From Pseudomonadota bacterium (GTDB lineage Bacteria; Pseudomonadota; Alphaproteobacteria; Rhizobiales; Hyphomicrobiaceae): a stretch of DNA of 5,868 nucleotides. Below are positions 1-5,868 of this stretch, piece after piece. A program made the position numbers and the translations under genes. Positions within the stretch are counted from its first letter, which is position 1; every line of letters begins with the position of its first letter. The notes beneath the pieces were generated by a model that was not told where the DNA came from, searched no databases, and saw only the letters and a list, made by a program, of their open reading frames with translations. The stretch spans positions 1 through 5,868 of the forward strand of contig JAEVZQ010000403.1 in assembly GCA_023392135.1 (NCBI GenBank), in the 5' to 3' direction.

Positions 1-5
1 GGAAA

Positions 6-419
6 TCAGGCGCTCGTGCGTTTCGAACGGGCCACGCTGCGGGTCTCGCGCTCGGGAGCGAGATGATCAGGGCGCGTGAGAATCCAGGTCGCAACGACCG
101 CGAGCCCTGCGGCCTGGACTACCAATAGCCAGGACGCTGCGCCCCAGTACCAGGTCAGCCCCAGCATGGGAACCATCACGCCCACGGCGGCGAGCTTGGC
201 TTTCCGGTCGATGCTGCCATGCTGCTGCCAATTCGTGATGAGCGGTCCAAAGTGCCGGTGATCGAGCAGCCAGCGGTGCAACCGCGGGGAGCTGCGGGCA
301 AAGGCGAATGTCGCCAGCAGTAGAAACGGCGTCGTCGGCACAAGCGGAAGCACGGCACCGGCGATGCCGCATCCCGTCGACAAAATCCCAAGCACTAACC
401 ACAGCCACCGCGCATTCAT
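6..419 (-). CDS. DUF454 (YbaN-like) small inner-membrane protein
   Basis: This 137-residue protein of unknown function belongs to the DUF454/YbaN family. The family core is visible: a glycine-rich first membrane segment (about residues 5-24), the motif LPLVPTTPFLLLA (24-36), FARSSPR (40-46), then HFGPLI (56-61), W64 and a basic DRKAK (71-75). Two more hydrophobic stretches follow at about 77-93 and 95-114. The last 20 residues are charged and probably cytoplasmic. The length is close to the roughly 125 residues of E. coli YbaN, so the gene looks complete. The ATG at 419 has a GGAGG about 10 bases upstream, which supports the start. It sits 129 bases after the dehydrogenase gene on the same strand. 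It could be read from the same transcript or from its own promoter; I see no clear promoter or terminator between them. A link to the upstream transporter is not indicated. Confidence 0.9.
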   Translation of the reverse strand: MNARWLWLVLGILSTGCGIAGAVLPLVPTTPFLLLATFAFARSSPRLHRWLLDHRHFGPLITNWQQHGSIDRKAKLAAVGVMVPMLGLTWYWGAASWLLVVQAAGLAVVATWILTRPDHLAPERETRSVARSKRTSA

Positions 420-548
420 GGCTGGATTGCCTCCGTGCGCTCGCCGATACGCGCTGGAGGTAAGTTGGCCCCAGGTGGCCGATGGTTCGATGTGACCTAG
501 AGTCGTTGTGGCAAAAGGCGGTCGTCGGGCCGGGGTCCTAATTGGAGC

Positions 549-1310
549 CTATTGCGCGGTCATCCCTCCATCGATCGTCAGAATCGAGCCCGTAGCGAAG
601 CGGCTCTCGTCGCTTGCGAGGAAAAGCATGCCGGCGGCGATCTCCTCAGGCGTGCCGAGGCGGTTCATGAGCTGACGCTGCTCCAGCCCCTTTCGGACAG
701 CAGCCGCATCCGGGCTCTTGTTGAGAATTTCGCTGAAGTAGGGGGTGTCGATGGTGCCGGGGGCGATAGCATTGCAGCGAATGCCGTCCGCAACGTGATC
801 TATGGCAACGGCACGCGTCAGCGACGCGACCGCGCCCTTCGAGGCACAGTAGGCGGCGCGATTCCGAATGCCGACGTTTGCTACGACCGAGGCTGTATTC
901 ACGATCGAGCCGCCGCCACTCGCCTTCATGGCGGGTATGGCGTACTTGGTGCAGAGGAAGACTCCGCGCACGTTGACGGCCATCAGGTCGTCCCAAGCCG
1001 CATCGTCGGTTTCCAGAACACTCCCCGCGATTCCATAGCCGGCGTTGTTGAGGAGGATGTCAAGCCGACCGAACGCCTTGACCGTTTCGTCGACCATGCG
1101 AGCGGCATCAGCCGGTTTGGAGACATCCACCTCGAGAGCGATGGCTTCGGTGCCCAGCTCCTTGCATTCGGAGGCGACCGCGCGCGCTGCATCGAGATGC
1201 TTGTCCGCAATGGCGAGCTTCGCGCCCTCCTTGGCGAACAACAGACAAGCCGCTCGTCCGATTCCCGAACCGCCGCCGGTGATGATGCAAACCTTGTCCT
1301 CGAGGCGCAT
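549..1310 (-). CDS. Short-chain dehydrogenase/reductase (classical SDR, NAD-type)
   Basis: This is a 253-residue cytoplasmic oxidoreductase of the classical SDR family, full length for the family. All the hallmarks are visible: the cofactor loop TGGGSGIG (11-18), Asp36 at the end of the second strand, NNAG (88-91), Asn113, and the catalytic Ser141, Tyr154 and Lys158 in YxxxK. The tail ends in the usual GSILTIDGG. Asp36 in this position is known to favour NAD(H) over NADP(H). The substrate cannot be told from sequence; 3-hydroxyacyl-CoA/ACP, sugar or polyol are all possible. I chose the ATG at 1310 because AGGGG lies 6 bases upstream and MRLEDKVCIITGG is a normal SDR beginning. An in-frame ATG at 1355 would add 15 residues and overlap the hydratase gene by 22 bases, but it has no good ribosome site. 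The gap to the upstream hydratase gene is 23 bases, so the two are probably co-transcribed and may act in sequence. Confidence 0.93.
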   Translation of the reverse strand: MRLEDKVCIITGGGSGIGRAACLLFAKEGAKLAIADKHLDAARAVASECKELGTEAIALEVDVSKPADAARMVDETVKAFGRLDILLNNAGYGIAGSVLETDDAAWDDLMAVNVRGVFLCTKYAIPAMKASGGGSIVNTASVVANVGIRNRAAYCASKGAVASLTRAVAIDHVADGIRCNAIAPGTIDTPYFSEILNKSPDAAAVRKGLEQRQLMNRLGTPEEIAAGMLFLASDESRFATGSILTIDGGMTAQ

Positions 1311-1315
1311 GACTA

Positions 1316-1327
1316 TCCCCTGCTCCT
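1316..1327 (-). promoter_or_regulatory. Ribosome binding site of the SDR gene (decides start)
   Basis: Read on the minus strand this is AGGAGCAGGGGA, ending 5 bases before the ATG at 1310. It supplies AGGAG and AGGGG cores and favours the 1310 start over the ATG at 1355. It lies just after the TGA of the hydratase gene (1334-1336), so ribosomes ending there could reinitiate. Confidence 0.6.
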
Positions 1328-1333
1328 GACCTG

Positions 1334-1774
1334 TCAGTCCTTGTTCCTGGTCCATGCGAGGATGTGGCGCGCGACGCCCACGAGCTCGCCTCTCTGGTTC
1401 TCGGCTTTGATCTCGCTGTAGGACCGGCGCTTCACCGGATCGATCTCGGTGATCGTGTAGGTCAGGTTCACCGTGTCGCCGATGAACACCGGGCCGAGGA
1501 AGCGAACCTTGTCATATCCGAGTGAAACCGGCGTCTCCGTGCCGCCCGTGCCCTCGCACTTGGCGATCATCAGGGTGGAGCAGGTCGACATGTAGCCGAT
1601 GAGCAGCGCCCCGTGGGCGATGCGATGCCCGTACTTCGACCGGGCCATGTACTGCTCATTGACATGGTTGACCGAGAAGTCGCCCGTGATGCCGGCGAAC
1701 ATATAGACGTCCGTCTCCCCGACGGTCTTGGCGAACTTCACCGAGTCGCCGACCTTCACGTAGAAGTCGCTCAT
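1334..1774 (-). CDS. MaoC-family hot-dog dehydratase/hydratase
   Basis: This 146-residue single hot-dog protein resembles (R)-specific enoyl-CoA hydratases and MaoC-like dehydratases. The region from about 24 to 58 carries the family active site: GD at 31-32, His37, and RIAHGALL at 51-58. Asp32 and His37 have the five-residue spacing of the catalytic Asp/His pair known from PhaJ-type hydratases. The usual N-P-[LIV] between them is here Ser34-Val35-Asn36, so the substrate may differ from the classical enoyl-CoAs. The second half (YDKVRFLGPVFIGDTV) matches the strand that packs the dimer in this fold. The ATG at 1774 is preceded by AGGAGA about 6 bases upstream. The gene starts 28 bases after the ATPase gene and ends 23 bases before the SDR start. 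This suggests an operon tail in which hydratase and dehydrogenase handle the same kind of substrate; that role is inferred. Confidence 0.9.
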   Translation of the reverse strand: MSDFYVKVGDSVKFAKTVGETDVYMFAGITGDFSVNHVNEQYMARSKYGHRIAHGALLIGYMSTCSTLMIAKCEGTGGTETPVSLGYDKVRFLGPVFIGDTVNLTYTITEIDPVKRRSYSEIKAENQRGELVGVARHILAWTRNKD

Positions 1775-1802
1775 TTCAGGTCTCCTGGGTTATGCGGTAT
1801 TA

Positions 1803-2900
1803 TCAGCGCAGGGCGGAGCCGGAGGCGCCGTCGAAAATGTGAAGGTTGTCCGCTTGCGTTGCGACCTCGACAGTGCTGCCTGTGGCCAGTGTGAGCTCGG
1901 GATCGACACCGGCGATGCGGACATCGCTTCGGCCGATGCGAATGGCGAGGAGCTGCTCATCCCCGAGCTGCTCCGTAACCATCAGAGTTCCCGAAAAGCC
2001 TACCTGGTCCTCGTTTTCAACACGGCCGAGCCGCAGGTGCTGCGGACGTATACCGACCGTCACCTTGTCGGAGCCATTGCGCGCGACTCCGGGGAAACGT
2101 GCCGGCGGCAGAGAAAGGCTGACCCCGTCACCCTTGAGCGTGATCTGGTCGCTTTCGCCCGACAGTCTCATCTCGAAAAAGTTCATGGACGGCGAGCCTA
2201 TGAAGCTCGCCACGAACTGATTGACCGGCCGGCGGTAGAGCTCGAGCGGCGTGCCGACCTGCTGCACCAGGCCATCCTTCATGACCACGATGCGATCCCC
2301 GAGCGTCATCGCTTCCACCTGGTCGTGTGTGACGAATATGGAGGTCGTTGGAACGCGTTGGCGAAGCTCTTTGATCTCGAGCCTCATCTGGGCTCTCAAT
2401 TGTGCGTCGAGGTTTGAAAGCGGCTCGTCGAAAAGAAAAACCTTCGGATTGCGAACGATGCAGCGGCCGAGCGCGACCCGCTGTTGCTGTCCGCCTGAGA
2501 GCTGCCGGGGCCGGCGGTCGAGAAGCGCTTCGATTGACAGCACCTTTGCTGCGTGCCGGATGGCTTCGGCTATCTCGGTTTCCGGCGTGCGGCGGTTGCG
2601 CAGCCCGAATGCCAAATTGTCGTAAACACTCATGTGCTGATAAAGCGCGTAATTCTGGAACACCATCGCGATATCGCGATCCTTGGGCTGCAGATCGTTC
2701 ACGACACGACTGCCGATGCTGATTGTGCCTCCGCTGATTTCCTCCAGCCCCGCAATCATGCGCAGCGTCGTCGACTTGCCGCAGCCGGACGGGCCGACCA
2801 GCACCACGAACTCCTGGTCGGCGATGTCGAGCGAGAAGTCTTTTACGGCAAGGACCTTGCCGTAAGTCTTGCGCACTTTGCTGAGAATGACCTCCGCCAT
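1803..2900 (-). CDS. CUT1-type ABC transporter ATP-binding protein (MalK/UgpC-like)
   Basis: This 365-residue ATPase powers the importer made by the adjacent permeases and acts on the cytoplasmic face as a dimer. Visible motifs in order are Walker [10 protein letters not shown] (36-44), Q-loop Gln82, signature LSGGQ (134-138), Walker B VFLFDE (154-159), D-loop SNLD (162-165) and switch His192. The C-terminal third is the OB/TOBE regulatory domain typical of MalK/UgpC proteins, with GSPSMNF (235-241) and VGIRPQH (282-288). Length and domain order are normal, so it should be functional. The segment after the Q-loop reads YALYQHMSV where YALYPHM is more usual, a conservative local change. The ATG at 2900 follows the upstream permease stop by only 3 bases, and its AAGG ribosome site lies inside the end of that permease gene, which implies translational coupling. 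The substrate is not defined by this subunit; sugars, polyols and glycerol phosphates are all carried by the family. Confidence 0.96.
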   Translation of the reverse strand: MAEVILSKVRKTYGKVLAVKDFSLDIADQEFVVLVGPSGCGKSTTLRMIAGLEEISGGTISIGSRVVNDLQPKDRDIAMVFQNYALYQHMSVYDNLAFGLRNRRTPETEIAEAIRHAAKVLSIEALLDRRPRQLSGGQQQRVALGRCIVRNPKVFLFDEPLSNLDAQLRAQMRLEIKELRQRVPTTSIFVTHDQVEAMTLGDRIVVMKDGLVQQVGTPLELYRRPVNQFVASFIGSPSMNFFEMRLSGESDQITLKGDGVSLSLPPARFPGVARNGSDKVTVGIRPQHLRLGRVENEDQVGFSGTLMVTEQLGDEQLLAIRIGRSDVRIAGVDPELTLATGSTVEVATQADNLHIFDGASGSALR

Positions 2901-2903
2901 GAT

Positions 2904-3758
2904 CTAAACCTTCAATCCGCGAATGACGTACTTCTGTCCGAAAATTGTGACGATCAGGGCCGGGCCGATTGCCAGCACGGCAGTGGCGCTCATCAGGTGC
3001 CACTCCATTCCGAGCTCATGAACGAATTGGGCCATGACGACGGTCAGGATCGGCGTGTTCTGGGCGGTGAGGATGAGGGCGAACAGGAACTCGTTCCAGG
3101 TATAGAGCCAGCACAGTATTGCGAGCGCGGTCATGCCAGGGATGGCGGCCGGCAGTGCGACCCGCCAGAACGCGCCCCAGCGCGAGCAGCCGTCGATCAT
3201 GGCGGCGTGCTCCATCGAGGGATCGATGCCGTCGAAAAAGCCTTTCATGATCCACGAGAAGAAGCAGATGTGCACGGCCACGTGCGGCAGCAGCAGCCCC
3301 CAGTAGGTATCGAAGATGCCGACCGACTGCGTGACGAAATAGAGCGGTAGCACCCAGGAGACGTAAGGCACGCAGCGGAAAACGTAGATCAGACCGAACC
3401 ACGCGCTCGGGATCGGCCCCCGGAAGCGCGAGAGCATATAGCCAGAGGTGACCGTAACGCCGAGCGAAATGACCGTGGCCAGCGTCGAGATCATGAAGCT
3501 GTTGAAGATCGCTTGGAGAACGCGTTCCTGACTGAGGACTTCAAAGAAGTTCTCGATGGTGAAGTCGGTCCCGCGGTGCACGTAGTAGACAGCGTAACCA
3601 GGACGCAACGACGTCAACACCAGCCACAGCACGGGGAAGGCGAACAGCAGGCACACTGCGATGATGGCCAGCACGAAGAACGCACGCTTGCCGCCAGGGG
3701 CCAGTGCTTCGAGGAAGCTGCGCTGCCGCACCCTGGGAATGGCCTCAGCCAAGCTCAT
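2904..3758 (-). CDS. CUT1 ABC transporter permease, MalG-type
   Basis: This 284-residue inner-membrane permease forms half of the translocation channel. Hydrophobic segments lie at about 26-48, 85-107, 118-141, 153-172, 209-231 and 256-276, the six-helix layout of MalG-type subunits. The cytoplasmic EAA loop that docks on the ATPase is at about 183-208, with EHAAMIDG (183-190) and the closing LPAAIPG (202-208). The N-terminus is cytoplasmic and basic, and the protein ends in IRGLKV, a common ending for MalG-like subunits. Its ATG overlaps the stop of the upstream permease gene as ATGA, and a GGAGG lies 7 bases before it, so the start is well fixed. Translation is probably coupled to the partner permease. 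Confidence 0.95.
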   Translation of the reverse strand: MSLAEAIPRVRQRSFLEALAPGGKRAFFVLAIIAVCLLFAFPVLWLVLTSLRPGYAVYYVHRGTDFTIENFFEVLSQERVLQAIFNSFMISTLATVISLGVTVTSGYMLSRFRGPIPSAWFGLIYVFRCVPYVSWVLPLYFVTQSVGIFDTYWGLLLPHVAVHICFFSWIMKGFFDGIDPSMEHAAMIDGCSRWGAFWRVALPAAIPGMTALAILCWLYTWNEFLFALILTAQNTPILTVVMAQFVHELGMEWHLMSATAVLAIGPALIVTIFGQKYVIRGLKV

Positions 3759-4654
3759 TTCGAAACCTCCACCCAGCGGTTCAGGATGCGGAAGAGCACC
3801 ATCGCGAAGACGATAATGATCAGTGCACCAACGACAGCCGCGGCGGAGCCCCGCCCGAAATTCAGGAACTGGAATGCCTCGACATAGGCATAAAGGCTGA
3901 ACACCTCGGTGGAGCGCGCCGGGCCTCCGGCGGAAATCGTCCAGACGATATCGAAGGTGCGGAACGCGTCGATGGCCCGGATGACGACGCAGACCACGAT
4001 CACCGGCCGCAGCATCGGCAGCGTGATGTAGCGGAATGTGCGCCAGGCGGAGGCGGCATCGATCTTAGCGGCCTCGAAGGGCTCGGGTGGCAAGCTCTGC
4101 AGACCGGCAAGCAGCAGCAGCGCGAACCATGGCGTCCACAGCCAGACGTCGGTCAGCAGGATTGCGAAAAATGCCGTCCACTTCTGGGTGAGCCAGGGGA
4201 TTGGAGCGAAACCGAGAGATTCAACGACGACGTTGACGATGCCGAACTGGTCGTTGAACATCCAGCGGATCATGATGGCGGCAACGACCGGCGCAACCAT
4301 CAGCGGCAACAGAATGATCGTCTGCACCAGCCAGCGGCCGGGAAATCGCTGATTGAGCAACAGCGCGGTGCCAAGGCCCAGGACGAGCGAGCAGGCAACG
4401 CTGACAAACATGAAACCGAAGGTATTGGGCAAGATCGTCCAGAGGAAATCGCTGTCCGTGAGGACGTAGATATAATTATCTAAGCCAATCCAGGTTTTCT
4501 GCGGGTCGTACAGCGACCAGTCACGAAAGCTGGCGTTCGCGCCGGTCAGGATGGGCACGATCTGGAAAAAGGTGAGCGCGAAGACTGCCGGCGCAATCAG
4601 CACCAGCATGAACCGCTTCTTCTCATCGAGGCCAAGGAAGGAACGCGAAGCCAT
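3755..4654 (-). CDS. CUT1 ABC transporter permease, MalF-type
   Basis: This 299-residue inner-membrane permease is the partner of the MalG-type subunit. Hydrophobic segments are at about 14-36, 74-100, 108-130, 160-184, 214-232 and 268-290. The EAA docking loop runs from about 191 to 217, with FEAAKIDAA (193-201) and TLPMLRP (211-217). The alanine after the aspartate replaces the more frequent glycine, a common variant. The short form without the extra N-terminal domain of E. coli MalF is normal for CUT1 systems such as UgpA. The ATG at 4654 gives the usual short cytoplasmic N-terminus (LGLDEKKR) before the first helix, but the bases before it are C-rich with no convincing ribosome site. A later ATG at 4609 would remove the whole N-terminal cytoplasmic tail and is less likely. 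The gene is separated from the binding-protein gene by 160 bases. Confidence 0.94.
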   Translation of the reverse strand: MASRSFLGLDEKKRFMLVLIAPAVFALTFFQIVPILTGANASFRDWSLYDPQKTWIGLDNYIYVLTDSDFLWTILPNTFGFMFVSVACSLVLGLGTALLLNQRFPGRWLVQTIILLPLMVAPVVAAIMIRWMFNDQFGIVNVVVESLGFAPIPWLTQKWTAFFAILLTDVWLWTPWFALLLLAGLQSLPPEPFEAAKIDAASAWRTFRYITLPMLRPVIVVCVVIRAIDAFRTFDIVWTISAGGPARSTEVFSLYAYVEAFQFLNFGRGSAAAVVGALIIIVFAMVLFRILNRWVEVSK

Positions 4655-4734
4655 CAGGGGTGGGTGCCTGTCGTTGACGTCGTACGGAAACGCGTTAATT
4701 CAGAGCGTTCGAGTACGTTTTGGGCCTAATCAGC

Positions 4735-4776
4735 TCTCATCCCAGGACAGGTCGAAGACGCTATCCCGGGATGAGA
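4735..4776 (-). repeat. 9-bp perfect inverted repeat, likely mRNA hairpin between binding-protein and permease genes
   Basis: Arms TCTCATCCC (4735-4743) and GGGATGAGA (4768-4776) are perfectly complementary and enclose 24 bases. The right arm overlaps a second self-complementary sequence, ATCCCGGGAT (4763-4772), so two alternative folds are possible. No T-run follows on the minus strand, so it does not look like an intrinsic terminator. Hairpins at this place in malE-malF type operons are known to protect the upstream message or lower downstream expression; that role here is inferred. Confidence 0.5.
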
Positions 4777-4814
4777 TTGAGCCTTTCCTCGAAGCGGTCG
4801 TTCGGTGGCTGCGA

Positions 4815-5780
4815 CTAGTTGCCGGACGCCGCGCGACGGAGCTTCTCGACGCTGTCCTTCAAGGCCTGAGGGATATCCTCGCGCTTGCCCTGGAGAGCAC
4901 CAATCGCCGCGTCAGAATAGGCCTTATGAAGCGCGGGCCACTCGGGGAAGTAGTAGGCGGAGTGCGCCAGCGGCTTGTTGTCGAACACCGCCTTCGACAG
5001 CATGTCGAAGTCCTTGTCGTCTGCGCGCAGCTTCGGCCAGAGCTTGACGTTCGGCGGCGGGCCGCCGGTCTTTTCCCACATTGCGATCTGGCCAGCTTCG
5101 TCGGCCAGCATCGCCGCCAACATTTGCTTCGCAATCTTCTTGTGCTCCGCAGGGGCACCCTTCGGAATGGCCCAGGCCCAGACCTCGTTCCAGGAAGTCG
5201 GCTTGTCACCGCGCGGCCCCACCGGGAAAGGCGCCATGCCGACCTTGCCGGCGATCTTGGAGCGCTTCGGGTCGTTGAACTCGCCGTAGTGGGTCGAGTC
5301 GATCAGCGTGAAGGCAGACTCGCCCGCCATGAAAATGGCGTTCGATTCATTGCGGGTATAGGCCGTCATGCCCGGGGGGCTGATCTTGTGCTTGTTCATC
5401 GCATCCCACCAGAATTCCATCACCTCCTGGCTGCACGGATCAGCAATTCCGGGCTCGAAGTTATTGGCCTTGAGCTTCTCGTAGTCACGTTCGAAGAACG
5501 GCTTGAGAATGTCGCACTTGTTCGACCATGTGGCCCACCAGAAGGTGAACCATGTGTTGTTCATGGCCATGGCGCCGGCATAGCCCCACTTGACCTTGCC
5601 TTCCTTCTGGAGGCGCTTGCTCACCTCCACGAGCTCGTCGAATGTCGTCGGCACCTCTTCCGGCTTCAGGAGATCGGTGCGGTAGAAGAACGTCCCCACC
5701 GTATGGGCCATCGGTACGGAGGTGGGCTTCTTGTCGTCGTTAAGGAAGGCCTCGAGCACCCAAGGGTCGGTATTCTCCAT
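4815..5780 (-). CDS. Extracellular solute-binding protein (SBP family 1), 5'-truncated
   Basis: The remaining 321 residues form the main part of a MalE/UgpB-like binding protein that would deliver substrate to the adjacent permeases from the periplasm. Supporting segments are VPMAHTVGTFFYRTDLL (22-38), AIFMAGESAF (148-157), GMAPFPVGP (181-189) and the helical C-terminus LQGKREDIPQALKDSVEKL (296-314). Aromatic residues are dense at 77-85, as in carbohydrate-binding clefts, and Cys89 and Cys116 could form a disulfide. Family members are usually about 410-450 residues with a signal peptide, and both the signal and the first roughly 100 residues are missing. The frame stays open upstream of the ATG and reads WGQLWKKWVEPTDDIPG, plausible binding-protein sequence, until a TGA at 5853-5855. 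No other start codon lies between. The gene is therefore either a pseudogene interrupted near 5840-5850 or a partial copy at a sequence end. As written it could not be exported. Confidence 0.85.
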   Translation of the reverse strand: MENTDPWVLEAFLNDDKKPTSVPMAHTVGTFFYRTDLLKPEEVPTTFDELVEVSKRLQKEGKVKWGYAGAMAMNNTWFTFWWATWSNKCDILKPFFERDYEKLKANNFEPGIADPCSQEVMEFWWDAMNKHKISPPGMTAYTRNESNAIFMAGESAFTLIDSTHYGEFNDPKRSKIAGKVGMAPFPVGPRGDKPTSWNEVWAWAIPKGAPAEHKKIAKQMLAAMLADEAGQIAMWEKTGGPPPNVKLWPKLRADDKDFDMLSKAVFDNKPLAHSAYYFPEWPALHKAYSDAAIGALQGKREDIPQALKDSVEKLRRAASGN

Positions 5781-5840
5781 GCCGGGGATGTCGTCGGTCG
5801 GCTCGACCCACTTCTTCCAGAGCTGGCCCCAGTCGTCGTT

Positions 5841-5868
5841 GCTGTGTCTTATTCACATATTACGCTGC
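5841..5868. other. AT-richer tail that breaks the binding-protein reading frame
   Basis: The last 28 bases are AT-richer than the preceding coding sequence. On the minus strand they contain a stop in each frame (TAA, TGA and TAA), so the binding-protein gene cannot continue through them in any frame. Short complementary arms TGTG (5843-5846) and CACA (5854-5857) are present. This could be the edge of an inserted element or an assembly or contig-end artefact; I do not recognise a specific insertion-sequence end. Confidence 0.45.

Noticed and set aside
420..548. Possible terminator or promoter between the SDR and DUF454 genes
   Set aside because: Only 4-bp GGCC pairings and no T-run after a stem were seen. 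A TTGCCA resembles a -35 box, but no acceptable -10 box lies 16-18 bases downstream.
552..1421. Long plus-strand open frame (289 codons) opposite the SDR gene
   Set aside because: It mirrors the codon bias of the real gene on the other strand, shows no recognisable domain and spans the junction of two real genes. Typical antisense shadow in GC-rich DNA.
2637..2639. Gln88 in place of proline in the YALYPHM segment of the ATPase as a sign of inactivation
   Set aside because: All catalytic and signature motifs are intact and this position is outside them; I regard it as natural variation.
2128..3003. Second minus-strand frame overlapping the ATPase gene (291 codons)
   Set aside because: It is an out-of-frame reading of a gene with complete ABC ATPase motifs. 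The product is Arg/His-rich without any fold signature.
2553..3350. Plus-strand open frame of 265 codons opposite the ATPase and MalG-type permease genes
   Set aside because: It has no family motif, is rich in Arg, Asp, His and Gln as expected from an antisense shadow, and runs across two well-supported genes.
3704..4483. Plus-strand open frame of 259 codons opposite the MalF-type permease gene
   Set aside because: The composition is highly polar and low in complexity, the mirror image of membrane-helix codons, and there is no plausible start signal or domain.
4681..4717. CGTAC/GTACG inverted pair as an operator in the binding-protein to permease gap
   Set aside because: The arms are only 5 bases with a 27-base spacer and do not extend, as expected by chance.

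Overview
The window reads as a stretch of a GC-rich proteobacterial genome. An alphaproteobacterium of the Hyphomicrobiales (rhizobial) type is my best guess, from the GC-rich codon use and the style of the ABC genes; no marker gene confirms it. Every supported gene lies on the minus strand, so the text below runs from high to low coordinates, in the direction of transcription.

At the right edge is the 3' part of an extracellular solute-binding protein gene (4815-5780). Solute-binding-like coding continues upstream of the only available ATG to about 5840. It is then broken by an AT-richer 28-base tail that has stops in all three minus-strand frames. The gene therefore lacks its signal peptide and roughly the first quarter of the usual protein. 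A 160-base gap with a long-looped inverted repeat (4735-4776) separates it from two permease genes that overlap by ATGA (3755-4654 and 2904-3758). Three bases further on is a MalK/UgpC-type ATPase (1803-2900). Together these four genes make one CUT1-type (MalEFGK-like) importer, probably for a sugar, polyol or related carbohydrate.

Directly downstream, with short gaps and good ribosome sites, come a MaoC-type hot-dog hydratase (1334-1774) and a classical NAD-type short-chain dehydrogenase (549-1310). They are probably co-transcribed with the transporter. A hydratase plus a hydroxy/keto dehydrogenase resembles a small acyl-CoA-type module, which is not the usual partner of a sugar importer. 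After 129 bases with no clear terminator or promoter comes a small DUF454/YbaN-like membrane protein (6-419), probably functionally unrelated.

Most of the window is ordinary. I do not see a defence system, CRISPR array, RNA gene or complete mobile element. The points most worth a second look are the broken 5' end of the binding-protein gene, the importer plus MaoC plus SDR arrangement, and the hairpin between the binding-protein and permease genes.
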